From Paenibacillus daejeonensis DSM 15491 (GTDB lineage Bacteria; Bacillota; Bacilli; Paenibacillales; Paenibacillaceae): a stretch of 64,000 nucleotides of DNA. How positions within the stretch are numbered: the stretch's first letter is position 1; every line of letters starts with the position of its first letter. The DNA lies in the NCBI RefSeq assembly GCF_000378385.1, contig NZ_KB899659.1, positions 957,418 to 1,021,417 of the forward strand, written 5' to 3'. The position numbers and the translations under genes were made by a program. Below, piece by piece: positions 15,021 to 22,526 of this stretch. The notes beneath the pieces were generated by a model. The model ran no database searches. It saw nothing but the letters and a program-made list of their open reading frames with translations, and had not been told where the DNA came from.

Positions 15021-15886
15021 TGGGCCTCAGCCTCCCTGTAACGAGCTGCGCGGGCTTTAGCGACCTCCAGTCGGTAGCTCGATGCTGAATTCTCGATGAT
15101 CATGCTGGCTTCAAGTATCCTGTCATGCAGCCGCTTGGCCTTGATCTTGTCGGCCTCATCGCAATTTTCCGGCCTGTCGGGCAGGAATTGATTCAGCAGG
15201 CCCGTGGGAGAGAAGTTAGTCGTAAATAGCGTCGGCTTCTTCTGGCGGTACCGGCCATCGATAACCCGGAACATAACGTCCATGACCCAATCCGTTACCT
15301 TTTCCGAACCGATGTCATCCAGGACCAGAAGGTCGCAATCCCGCAGTGCGTTCATGATTTCTTGCTCTGTCTCGTTCTTTTTGCTTCGGAATGTTCCTCG
15401 TATTCGTTCCAAAAGTTCCGGCACGCTTTGGAACACTGGAACGTAACCCTTGGCTGAGATGACATGGCAGACAGCTGCAGCCAAGTGGGATTTCCCGTTG
15501 CCGGATTCTCCCCAGATCAGGAGAGAGTCACCGCCGTCTTGTGGGAAGTTTTCCGCGTATCGTTCGGCAAACCGTCTAGGCTTGTCGGATCCTCCCCGGT
15601 CTTTAAAGGTGCCGAAACGGCAATCGTCGAACCGCTCTCCAAGATTGGAGATTGAGAACTTGCGCTTAATCTCATTGCGGCGCTGCAGCTCAACCGACTC
15701 CTGCACTTCACGCTCCATCTTCTGGACCTCGCATTTACAGGCTGGCTGCACGACTTTTGGTATGCCGAGCGGATAGATGGTCAACTTTGGGATTACCTGA
15801 TCGCAGATCGGGCAGATCACGTCATCAGAGGGACAGTTCGTCATATTCTCCACGAACTCTTTCATCGCTTCGCCCACGCTCATCAT
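15017..15886 (-). CDS. DnaC/IstB-type helicase loader ATPase
   Basis: The 289-residue protein resembles DnaC/DnaI-type loaders that place the replicative helicase on the phage origin. An N-terminal cysteine cluster (CPICDQ about 25-30, CKCE about 50-53) may bind zinc. Walker A GESGNGKS is at about 126-133, Walker B LLVLDDIGSE near 186, and TLFTTNF is a sensor-like segment. I chose the ATG at 15886 because GGAGGAGAG precedes it; the longer frame overlaps the initiator gene without support. It still overlaps that gene by 62 bases. Confidence 0.85.
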   Translation of the reverse strand: MMSVGEAMKEFVENMTNCPSDDVICPICDQVIPKLTIYPLGIPKVVQPACKCEVQKMEREVQESVELQRRNEIKRKFSISNLGERFDDCRFGTFKDRGGSDKPRRFAERYAENFPQDGGDSLLIWGESGNGKSHLAAAVCHVISAKGYVPVFQSVPELLERIRGTFRSKKNETEQEIMNALRDCDLLVLDDIGSEKVTDWVMDVMFRVIDGRYRQKKPTLFTTNFSPTGLLNQFLPDRPENCDEADKIKAKRLHDRILEASMIIENSASSYRLEVAKARAARYREAEAQ

Positions 15887-16766
15887 TGCTCGCTCTCCTC
15901 CTCCACGGTGTGACTTTGTTATCGGATCTACGGGCATCCCGAGCGTTCTTGTTGGCTTCGTAAGCCACATCGAATTCGATCGCTTTATCCAAAGTGATAG
16001 CTCCAGCAAGGTGATAATCGTGTAAGATGCGCGTTATTAGCGCGAAGTTGTAACCCCCGCCTTTTGCGTCAGCCCTTTCAAGCGCCCTAACGACAACTGC
16101 CTCATCCAAGCCCTGAACGTCGATGAAATCATTCAACTGGTCGCGTTGAGTCTTGGAAGGCGGGAAACTGAACAGCCTCTCGTGGGCTTTGAAATAGGAT
16201 TCGTAAACGGGTTTGGTATGCTCTATTGGCTCCTCAATCCTTGGATCTCCACTTTCGTTTTCCTGTATAGGAGGAGGAGGGTTATTAATAATGGTTTGGT
16301 TAGGTACGGTTAGGTACGGTAGCCCTGTGACTCCGTCGCCCGTCTCACTACTGTCCGCGTGACGGGCGCGTGACGGGCGCGTGACATCTTCGCTATCACC
16401 TGTTCCGTCCTGAGCCTTTTTGCGTGACCGACGCTTCCTTTCCTTGTTCTGTTCGCGCTTTTCCATGAGACGTCCCGCATAGTCGTACCAGTCGTGAATC
16501 TTCAATCCATCGGCTTCTTTATCAATAAATCCTGACTCAATCAGGGCCGTAACGAGGACGTCAGCTGGACCATCCCACTCGACTGCATCGGCTATATCCT
16601 CAGAATCAAACCGGCTTATATCGCCATCCTGCGCATAGTCCATTGCCCACCACCAGAGCATATGCAAGTGACCAACTACTGTCGGTGAGCTGACGCCCAG
16701 CCTTCGGATGAGTTTCTTTGTCTTGGGATGTTTGATCAGCTCCTGGTGGCTTTCGATCCATGCCAT
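15825..16766 (-). CDS. DnaD-type phage replication initiator
   Basis: The 313-residue protein starts MAWIESHQELIKHPKTKKLIRRL and has a winged-helix-type N-terminal domain, a low-complexity linker (about residues 115-170), and a C-terminal DnaD-like helical domain containing GGYNFALITRIL. This is the usual design of Firmicute phage initiators, which bind the origin and recruit the loader encoded next. The linker-coding DNA carries two sets of direct repeats that may be the origin. The C-terminal tail is very basic and overlaps the loader gene. Confidence 0.82.
   Translation of the reverse strand: MAWIESHQELIKHPKTKKLIRRLGVSSPTVVGHLHMLWWWAMDYAQDGDISRFDSEDIADAVEWDGPADVLVTALIESGFIDKEADGLKIHDWYDYAGRLMEKREQNKERKRRSRKKAQDGTGDSEDVTRPSRARHADSSETGDGVTGLPYLTVPNQTIINNPPPPIQENESGDPRIEEPIEHTKPVYESYFKAHERLFSFPPSKTQRDQLNDFIDVQGLDEAVVVRALERADAKGGGYNFALITRILHDYHLAGAITLDKAIEFDVAYEANKNARDARRSDNKVTPWRRRASNDERGRSDERVRGEYDELSL
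16299..16385. repeat. Direct repeats (iterons) in the initiator gene, candidate origin
   Basis: Two repeat sets lie in the initiator linker region. GTTAGGTACG occurs twice in tandem (10-bp period, 16299-16320), preceded by a degenerate unit. GCGTGACGGGC occurs 2.6 times with an 11-bp period (16357-16385). Helical-turn spacing inside an initiator gene is the layout of many phage origins. Origin function is inferred. Confidence 0.5.
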
Positions 16767-17104
16767 GATATCGCCTCCGATTTTATCCTTAATTCCTTCC
16801 GGTACCGAATGCCCTCGGGCGTTGCATCAAGCCAACGATGGCATTCGGAGCACAAATGCAGGAGGTCCGTTACAGTCGTCTTGTGACTCAACTGCTTTCG
16901 TCCAGTGATGTGAGCCCGTTCCACTGCCCGAGCCTTCCTGCATCTCTCACAAACGTATCCGGACCGTTCCTTTAGTTCCGCATCGACTGCCTTGCTGATC
17001 TCCCCGAGCTGCCGTTGAGTGGGCTTCTGGCGGCTGCTCTTGGTCTGCATTTGCTTTGTGATTGTCCGTGCCGGCTGATCTGCGAGACTCGTTACAATCG
17101 CCAT
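16736..17104 (-). CDS. HNH nuclease-like phage protein
   Basis: The 122-residue protein has CERCRKARAVERAHITG at about residues 51-67 and LHLCSECHRWLD at about 82-93, the Cys-pair, His and second Cys-pair layout of HNH zinc nucleases. The Asn/His catalytic positions are less clear than the metal ligands. HNH proteins in replication modules cut or nick DNA. It overlaps the initiator gene by 31 bases. Confidence 0.72.
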   Translation of the reverse strand: MAIVTSLADQPARTITKQMQTKSSRQKPTQRQLGEISKAVDAELKERSGYVCERCRKARAVERAHITGRKQLSHKTTVTDLLHLCSECHRWLDATPEGIRYRKELRIKSEAISWHGSKATRS

Positions 17105-17116
17105 CTGCGCCGCCTC

Positions 17117-17269
17117 CTATGCTGGGATGATTTTAATAGTGCCGGTGTTCCGATGCTGAACGTGAAGCCGTTCATTCTCTACTTTGCATACCAGCCAGTT
17201 GGCCGGGTTCAGGTTGACGTATTGTAGTGCCTGCTTCTGGCGCCGGGTTGGCTTCTTTCCGCCTTTCAT
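17117..17269 (-). CDS. Small basic phage protein, DUF6906-like
   Basis: The 50-residue product MKGGKKPTRRQKQALQYV... resembles small phage proteins starting M(K/R)xGK(R/K)PTRxQK with a later LNPxNWLV, now grouped as DUF6906. GGAGAGGTGATT precedes the ATG. Its function is unknown. It lies between the HNH gene and the metallo-beta-lactamase-fold gene. Confidence 0.6.
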   Translation of the reverse strand: MKGGKKPTRRQKQALQYVNLNPANWLVCKVENERLHVQHRNTGTIKIIPA

Positions 17270-17274
17270 ACCAA

Positions 17275-17982
17275 TCACCTCTCCGCGATATAAATTGGTT
17301 TTCCTGTCAGCTCCTGCAGCTCGCGCTTGAATGCGGCTTCGTCGCTGTTTCGATCACTCAAGTGCAGCAGGTGAATCTCCTGCACCTTGCTCATGTCGTT
17401 AGCTCGAATGAAGTCCTTGAAATTCTCTAGGCTGAAGTGTGAACGCTGCAGCCGTTTCTTCTGAATGGCCGGGACCCGACCGTCTATGATATTGCTGTCC
17501 AGGATCGCCTCAGAGTAATTGCACTCCACCATGATGTGAGTCAGTCCTGGAAAGCGATAAGGGATGTAGTAAGTGTCAGTGGCGAAAAGCAGCTTCTCGC
17601 CTGCCTGATTGCCTAGCAGGAAGCCCAGCGGCTCCTCTGCATCGTGTCGTACATCAAAGGGCAATACCGTCAAACTTCCGATTACAACCTGCTTCTTAGC
17701 TGTCAGGGCCGTTGTGCGGTGCCTGGGTAGCTGTAGCGCACCGAGCGTTCCCTGAGAAGCGTAGATCTCGACCCCAGCCTTTGCTAGGTCAGCTGCTGCT
17801 TTCCGGTGGTCCCCGTGCTCATGAGAGATTAGGCAGCCTGCAATCTGCGACATCCGGAAGCCCACGGCCCTCTGTATGTCCCGGAAGTGGATCCCTGCCT
17901 CCAGCAGCAGGGTTGTGTTGCCGTCCGTAACCGTGTAGGCGTTACCGGCGCTACTGGAAGCAAGTGTCTTGATCTCGATCAC
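17275..17982 (-). CDS. Metallo-beta-lactamase-fold hydrolase (YycJ-like)
   Basis: The 235-residue protein has HEHGDH at residues 54-59, FATDTYYI near 135, and a downstream HLLHLSD segment: the metal-binding pattern of MBL-fold hydrolases near the YycJ/WalJ group. Relatives beside phage recombination genes are thought to process nucleic acid ends. It begins with GTG after GGGGGAGATC, overlapping the upstream stop by 4 bases. Nuclease activity is likely from the fold but not shown here. Confidence 0.8.
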   Translation of the reverse strand: MIEIKTLASSSAGNAYTVTDGNTTLLLEAGIHFRDIQRAVGFRMSQIAGCLISHEHGDHRKAAADLAKAGVEIYASQGTLGALQLPRHRTTALTAKKQVVIGSLTVLPFDVRHDAEEPLGFLLGNQAGEKLLFATDTYYIPYRFPGLTHIMVECNYSEAILDSNIIDGRVPAIQKKRLQRSHFSLENFKDFIRANDMSKVQEIHLLHLSDRNSDEAAFKRELQELTGKPIYIAER

Positions 17983-19094
17983 CAGGGATCTCCCCCGCCG
18001 GAACCATCCGGCATATCAGCTGAGAAGTCATCCAAGCTCGCTTGCTTCGGATCTTCTGTCGGTGGCAGTTCTTGTTCTTGCTGCGCCGGTTCTGGCTGGC
18101 TCGCTTCCGGCTTATTAGGCGACTCTTGGAGCGGCGCAGGTTCAAGGTCGATCACCTCACGATTGGCCTGCTCATTAATTTCCTGCCGCACTGCGCTGTA
18201 GTCCGAATCCGTTGCTTCACTGTGAATCAGTTCCAGGTATCCGTTACCGAAGTCCTTGGGGATCTTCTTAACGACGTTGTTCCGCATCTTCCGGATCAGC
18301 ATCGACTCGCGGCTGTGGTACTCTGTCCACGCCGGGCTAATCCACTGCTGCAGATCTGGATCATCCAAAGCGGCGATACCAAGCTCGCTGGCACGCTTGA
18401 GGATTTCAGACTTCTTAGCAGCGATTTGACGCTTTTGATCAGGGTTTGCTTTATAACGATCGGCACAGATTCCGAAGGTTTCGTTCATCATTCCGTTATT
18501 GATGTGAGCTACAAGATTCTTGGCGACGTCGGCGCGTTCTGAAATGTGGTATTCGATGATGTTGTTCTTCCGGATGATCGGGTAGACGATCCGTACTACC
18601 TCGCCCTGTCCCTTCGGCGTCCACTTCGGCGGGCTCATTTCCAAACCGTTGAAGGTCGGATATTCGAATCCATCGCCCTCACGCACAAGCCAGAACTGCC
18701 TGACCTCTTTGACGTCGCGGCCGAACCGGGCGAGGATGGCGTCGTTGCCATCCCCCTCGATCCCCATCTCGATTTGCTTCTTCCAGATCTCCTTGTTGTC
18801 TGGGGTCTTGACCTTCACGTTTCGCAGCTGGAAGAACACTTCCCGAGGGCTGGCTGCCGCATTGAGCTTGAGAGCCGCGATCTGCATCAGAATCGTCGTG
18901 ACGTTGTTGCGGTCGAGTTGATCATCATTGAACGATATTCCTTTGCTGTCCAGGATGCTGTTGATGGACGAAAGAGCGTTGAGCACGCACTGCTTGGCGT
19001 AGGGGTCCATGTCGATTCCCTTGCCAGTAAGCTGGCTCTCAATCATGGGCAGGAATGTGTCGTTGACCTTTGTCAGGCCGGTTGAGTATGTCAT
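17979..19094 (-). CDS. Putative phage recombination protein (single-strand annealing position)
   Basis: The 371-residue protein sits between an SbcC/Rad50-like ATPase and an MBL-fold protein, where Firmicute phages often carry a RecT-type annealing protein. The first 250 residues form a mixed alpha/beta domain (NNVTTILMQIAALKLNAA, SPREVFFQLRNVKV, SPPKWTPKGQGEVVRIV). The C-terminal about 70 residues are Pro/Glu/Gln-rich and acidic and end GGGDPW, like a protein-interaction tail of an SSB or annealing protein. I cannot see a decisive RecT motif, so the call rests on context. AAGGAGG precedes the ATG. Confidence 0.5.
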   Translation of the reverse strand: MTYSTGLTKVNDTFLPMIESQLTGKGIDMDPYAKQCVLNALSSINSILDSKGISFNDDQLDRNNVTTILMQIAALKLNAAASPREVFFQLRNVKVKTPDNKEIWKKQIEMGIEGDGNDAILARFGRDVKEVRQFWLVREGDGFEYPTFNGLEMSPPKWTPKGQGEVVRIVYPIIRKNNIIEYHISERADVAKNLVAHINNGMMNETFGICADRYKANPDQKRQIAAKKSEILKRASELGIAALDDPDLQQWISPAWTEYHSRESMLIRKMRNNVVKKIPKDFGNGYLELIHSEATDSDYSAVRQEINEQANREVIDLEPAPLQESPNKPEASQPEPAQQEQELPPTEDPKQASLDDFSADMPDGSGGGDPW

Positions 19095-21173
19095 CTATAC
19101 AGCCTCCTTGCGGGCGTTTTTGGCGCGCTCGACGCGCAGCTTAGAATTCTGTTGTTTCCACGCTGCTGCAGCTTTCTCATATGTCCCACCATTTTGAGAA
19201 ATAAGATGGGATCTCGCTTCTGCTGGGAGATTATCGAAAGCAGGCGGCACAATCAGCCGGATCTTTTGACCGTGCGTTGCAATCAGCTTCGTCACTGCTT
19301 CGGCGTTGTCGATGAAAATCGGCGCCGTCACCCCGTAATGCTCAGACAGTGTGTTGATGATGTCCAGGCCGACATTGATGCGCCCGGCGTTGTTCAGTCC
19401 GCTGCTGTACGGCACGCCCTCATAGAGCGTCTCGCAGTCTTCTTTAATGCCGCCATTGATTTGAGATTCAAACAGCCGGAACCGCGCAAGCTTGAACTTG
19501 CTGTTGATCTTGCTCTCAAGCATGGAGACCTTCGTCTTGATGAACTCGGCGGCCAGATAATCCTCGTGCTCGAGCCGCTCGTATTCGGCGGCCAGTGTCT
19601 TCTCCTGCTGCTTCAACTGCTCGATGCGCTCGTTTGCGGATTTGACCATGTCCAGCTTGGATATGTCTCGCTCGACGGCTGCCGCAGCCTCCCTAAGCCC
19701 TGCAAGCTCTGTCCGAGTCTGCTCCACTGCCTGCTGGACTTCTGATCGTAAGCGCTGGATCTCTTCCCGGACCGCCCGGACCTCCTCCTGCTTAGCGATG
19801 TATGCTGGATCGTCGTTGACGTCCTGCACGGCTGCCTGCAGCGCCTGTACCTCGGCGTCAGCTGCATCTGCTGCCTTCCGGAGTCCGGTGCGCACCTCTC
19901 GGAGGCCTTCGAGCTCCTTGTCTAACCGATCACGCTCGGCTTTCAGCCGCTCAGCTTCGTTCTTGGACGCGACACCCTTGGCTTTGTATTCTTCTAGGCG
20001 TTCAGAGCGGCTGCGGTTAAAATTGGCTTCCGCCTTGTCGTGTGCCGCCTTCACCTTCTCGGCTGGCAGCGCCTGCCCGCAGGCTGCGCAAGACTCGTCA
20101 TGGTGCTCCAGCAAGAATCTCTCGGCGTCTACTGTCTTCCACATGCCCAGCATGCGCTGGTAGTTGTTCGAGTGGTCGGTGATCTCCTGATCGATCCCTT
20201 GAATCCGGCGCTCAGCCGAGCGGATGTCGTAATCCGCATCCTCAACCTTGCGACGCTTGTCGGCGGCTACTCGACGCATATCCGCGACAGCGCGCAGTGA
20301 GTCGGCCTGCACGTCGTTCTTGATCTGCTGCAGCTCGCCTTCGATCTCGCGCAGCCGGTTTTCTTTCACCGTAACCTCGCCGCCGTTCTGGACCCGGCTC
20401 AGCTCCGCCTCTTTGGAGGATACAGCCGCCTTGGCTTTTTCCAGTCGAGCAGTAAGCTGCTGTTCGTTCATTCCGTCCGTGTCCGGCATAGAGCGGTAAA
20501 CCTCGTCGATCCGTACCGGGATTGTGCTGATTTCCTTGTTCAACTCGGACTTACGTGAGGCCAACCACTTCTGATGATTCTCAATCGTCCGGTCACCCAG
20601 GATATCCGGCAAAGCAGCCAGTGCCTGATTGCCAGCGATAACATCGCCGTCTGAAATATCACCACACACCGTCAGCAGCACGTCCCGGCGCTTCTTTTTG
20701 TCCAGATGCTCATTGAAGTAGTTGGGGTTGGTCAGTAGCTTGAAGGTGTCCTCGTCGATGATTGCGGCCACCTCGGACTCGTATTCGCCTTTCTTGACTG
20801 GAACGCCGTCCACATGATAATCAGTGGTATGTCCGGTGAAGTCCGACGTTGCTGATCCGCGCTTCTTAGTCCAGGTCTCCTTGTGGACCTTCCGGAGCGT
20901 CCGGCGCCGTCCGTTGACGATCAGGACGCCTTCTACTTCGTGCTCCAGCTGGTGAAGCTCGTTGCCATCCTTGCCGATCGTCTTAATGGAGAACTTGCTT
21001 TTGTTCTGGCTGTCCTTATCGAACAATAGCCAGTGCCAGCCATCGTTCAGCGTGGTCTTCCCTGTGGCGTTGTCGCCGAATACATCCGTATCTTCGGCCC
21101 CGGCTTTCAGTGCGAAATCGCGCGCTCCCTTGAAATTGCGGAACCTCAAATCTTCAAGCTCAATTCTTTTCAT
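19095..21173 (-). CDS. SbcC/Rad50-like AAA ATPase with zinc hook
   Basis: The 692-residue protein has an N-terminal ATPase half with Walker A GDNATGKTT at 33-41. Long coiled coils (about 200-360 and 390-540) flank a CAACGQALP hook near residue 365, the CxxC zinc hook of Rad50/SbcC. The C-terminal ATPase half has a Walker B-like APIFIDNAEAV near 630, with Asn where Glu is usual. Such proteins tether and process DNA ends with a nuclease partner. Here the partner could be the MBL-fold protein two genes on. AAGGAGGATCCT precedes the ATG. Confidence 0.82.
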   Translation of the reverse strand: MKRIELEDLRFRNFKGARDFALKAGAEDTDVFGDNATGKTTLNDGWHWLLFDKDSQNKSKFSIKTIGKDGNELHQLEHEVEGVLIVNGRRRTLRKVHKETWTKKRGSATSDFTGHTTDYHVDGVPVKKGEYESEVAAIIDEDTFKLLTNPNYFNEHLDKKKRRDVLLTVCGDISDGDVIAGNQALAALPDILGDRTIENHQKWLASRKSELNKEISTIPVRIDEVYRSMPDTDGMNEQQLTARLEKAKAAVSSKEAELSRVQNGGEVTVKENRLREIEGELQQIKNDVQADSLRAVADMRRVAADKRRKVEDADYDIRSAERRIQGIDQEITDHSNNYQRMLGMWKTVDAERFLLEHHDESCAACGQALPAEKVKAAHDKAEANFNRSRSERLEEYKAKGVASKNEAERLKAERDRLDKELEGLREVRTGLRKAADAADAEVQALQAAVQDVNDDPAYIAKQEEVRAVREEIQRLRSEVQQAVEQTRTELAGLREAAAAVERDISKLDMVKSANERIEQLKQQEKTLAAEYERLEHEDYLAAEFIKTKVSMLESKINSKFKLARFRLFESQINGGIKEDCETLYEGVPYSSGLNNAGRINVGLDIINTLSEHYGVTAPIFIDNAEAVTKLIATHGQKIRLIVPPAFDNLPAEARSHLISQNGGTYEKAAAAWKQQNSKLRVERAKNARKEAV

Positions 21174-21183
21174 AGGATCCTCC

Positions 21184-21212
21184 TTGAAAATATGAATTTA
21201 ACGTGCTACGAT
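21184..21212 (+). promoter_or_regulatory. Plus-strand extended -10 promoter, antisense to the early operon
   Basis: TTGAAA, 17 bases, then TGC-TACGAT on the plus strand. Transcription would run against the phage early operon into the intrinsic terminator at 21239-21263, giving an RNA of about 45 nt. Confidence 0.45.
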
Positions 21213-21266
21213 TGGGGTAGTTAATTTCGAATCGACCGGACCCGCTGGCAGGCGGGTCTTTTTCAT
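21198..21266 (-). CDS. Possible 22-residue peptide
   Basis: MKKTRLPAGPVDSKLTTPI begins at an ATG overlapping the upstream stop (ATGA). The hairpin that forms its first codons is a better plus-strand terminator than a gene feature, so this may simply be an open frame by chance. Confidence 0.25.
   Translation of the reverse strand: MKKTRLPAGPVDSKLTTPIVAR
21239..21263 (+). terminator. Plus-strand intrinsic terminator in the early operon
   Basis: GACCCGC and GCGGGTC form a 7-bp stem with a 6-nt loop, followed by TTTTT. It ends the short transcript expected from the promoter at 21184-21212. Confidence 0.6.
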
Positions 21267-21430
21267 GTCTCCAAACTGATTCCATAACGATTGAGCTCAT
21301 CCCAGGTGTAAAACGACGTGTACTCGAACGTTAGGCCGTATACCGCGCCTTTGTAATCCCAGCGAAGGGCAACGCCTTCCTCGTCCTGCTCCACAACCTC
21401 TGCCGTCTTGCGGCCGTTGGTTGCCTGCAT
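21263..21430 (-). CDS. Hypothetical phage protein, 55 residues
   Basis: MQATNGRKTAEVVEQDEEG begins a small acidic protein with a beta-like centre (GVALRWDYKGAVYGLTFEYTS). GGAAAGGAGCG precedes the ATG, a strong ribosome site. It sits between the early-region small genes and the SbcC-like gene. No family is recognised. Confidence 0.55.
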   Translation of the reverse strand: MQATNGRKTAEVVEQDEEGVALRWDYKGAVYGLTFEYTSFYTWDELNRYGISLET

Positions 21431-21486
21431 GGCGATCGCTCCTTTCCTATGTATTTGCGGATTTCCGCGACCATCGCCCCAAGGGG

Positions 21487-21735
21487 CTAGGTTTCGGCTG
21501 GTATCCCTCCAGCCATCATCAGGCGTTTATCTATTGGCGGCAGACCGTATCGCTCAGCCATGCGTTCATAGTGACTTTCCTGGTAGCTAACCCTTACACT
21601 CTCCAGTCGATCCGCGAGGTTGTTATAAAAAGCAGCCTGAGGATTATCATCCAAATCAGTAGCTTTGGACCGGAGAGCGTGGCAAATCATCATTGCCTCC
21701 TGGCTGTCCAGACGGGCCTCAAACCGTTCGTCCAT
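21487..21735 (-). CDS. Hypothetical phage protein, 82 residues
   Basis: The helical protein starts MDERFEARLDSQEAMMICH. I chose the ATG at 21735 over the one 12 bases upstream because AAAGGTG is better spaced. It overlaps the upstream gene by 17 bases. No motif gives a function. Confidence 0.55.
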   Translation of the reverse strand: MDERFEARLDSQEAMMICHALRSKATDLDDNPQAAFYNNLADRLESVRVSYQESHYERMAERYGLPPIDKRLMMAGGIPAET

Positions 21736-22009
21736 GCCACTCAACACCTTTCTTGCGGTCTTCCTTCATGAGTGCTATAGTAGAAATCAAGAGAAGCTTT
21801 AACCGGGTTCTCAGTGGCAGCTGTCTGGCGGACGGCTGTTTTTTCATGTCTTCTTCAAGTTCTGCTTTCAAGGCATCTACTTCGTTAATCCCTCCATGCC
21901 AGCGTTCTTCCCCAATCACATGCGGATGTTTCAGGAGCCATTCACGGTATTGTTCATTCCTGGCCTTCCATTTCGCAGCCTCTGTCTGCAGCTGTATGAT
22001 GTTCTTCAA
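21719..22009 (-). CDS. Hypothetical phage protein with basic C-terminal part
   Basis: The 96-residue protein starts MKNIIQLQTEAAKWKARNEQ. Its first half is a charged helix. The second half (MKKQPSARQLPLRTRLKLLL) is basic then hydrophobic and begins with an internal Met, so it may be a fusion of two mini-genes. A plus-strand promoter and terminator lie within the coding DNA. No family is recognised. Confidence 0.5.
   Translation of the reverse strand: MKNIIQLQTEAAKWKARNEQYREWLLKHPHVIGEERWHGGINEVDALKAELEEDMKKQPSARQLPLRTRLKLLLISTIALMKEDRKKGVEWHGRTV
21753..21781 (+). promoter_or_regulatory. Plus-strand extended -10 promoter inside an early gene
   Basis: TTGCGG, 17 bases, then TGC-TATAGT on the plus strand, antisense to gene 21719-22009. 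The intrinsic terminator at 21818-21844 would end its transcript after about 58 nt. Confidence 0.42.
21818..21844 (+). terminator. Plus-strand intrinsic terminator inside an early gene
   Basis: CAGCTGTC and GACGGCTG pair over 8 bp (one G-U) around TGGCG, followed by six Ts. It has the same layout as the elements at 7854-7896, 21239-21263 and 22378-22410. Confidence 0.58.
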
Positions 22010-22014
22010 TCCAA

Positions 22015-22272
22015 TCAGCCTCCTATTAGTGGTAAGACATTCTGGATGATGCTCATCCCGTCCATTCCGAATATGTAAGCGACGACGACCTCTTTGGCAT
22101 TCGTCACTTCTGCCCAGTGCAACATCGTTTTGATGCCGGGCTCTTTCTGATCGCGCTCAATCTTGCTGATGTCTGATTGGGATTTGTACATAAGCTCAGC
22201 CATTTTCTCCTGGCAGTAACCTGCTCTCACTCGACATGCCTTCAAGACTGCGCCCAGGTTTAGCTCTTTCAA
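22015..22272 (-). CDS. Small HTH_XRE-type regulator
   Basis: The 85-residue protein has an XRE/Cro-type helix-turn-helix at about residues 10-50 (CQEKMAELMYKSQSDISKIER). The C-terminus is hydrophobic and short. I prefer the TTG at 22272, eight bases after GGGAGG, over the GTG that overlaps that ribosome site. It lies between the antirepressor and early-region small genes and probably controls early or lysogenic functions. Confidence 0.65.
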   Translation of the reverse strand: MKELNLGAVLKACRVRAGYCQEKMAELMYKSQSDISKIERDQKEPGIKTMLHWAEVTNAKEVVVAYIFGMDGMSIIQNVLPLIGG

Positions 22273-22348
22273 TGCCTTCACCTCCCTTCCTATTCCAAAA
22301 TGGAATACCTGGGCCCGGATAAGCTATAAATGAATTGTTCTAGATGCT

Positions 22349-22516
22349 TTATAATGAAGCTATACCGTTCCCCACTCGCCGCCGGCCACTCAGATCGGCG
22401 GCTCTTTTTATAAAATCTGGCTTGCTCATTTCTTGGCGGACAAGCTTACTTGCATGAACCTGAGCAGCCTTTTTGACTCTCTCTGCATGGGGGCCGAGGA
22501 TGAAATTGACTTTCAT
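22349..22516 (-). CDS. Hypothetical phage protein, 55 residues
   Basis: MKVNFILGPHAERVKKAAQ begins a basic helical protein; GGAGGCGCCCT precedes the ATG. A plus-strand intrinsic terminator lies inside its coding sequence. No family is recognised. Confidence 0.5.
   Translation of the reverse strand: MKVNFILGPHAERVKKAAQVHASKLVRQEMSKPDFIKRAADLSGRRRVGNGIASL
22378..22410 (+). terminator. Plus-strand intrinsic terminator inside a small gene
   Basis: GCCGCCG pairs with CGGCGGC over 7 bp, followed by TCTTTTTA. A TATAAT lies about 30 bases upstream (22350-22355), but no good -35 is at standard spacing, so the promoter part is less certain than in the sister elements. Confidence 0.55.
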
Positions 22517-22526
22517 AGGGCGCCTC

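Noticed and set aside
18042-19085. Long plus-strand frames opposite the recombination gene.
   Set aside because: They are antisense shadows of 17979-19094, with no ribosome sites.
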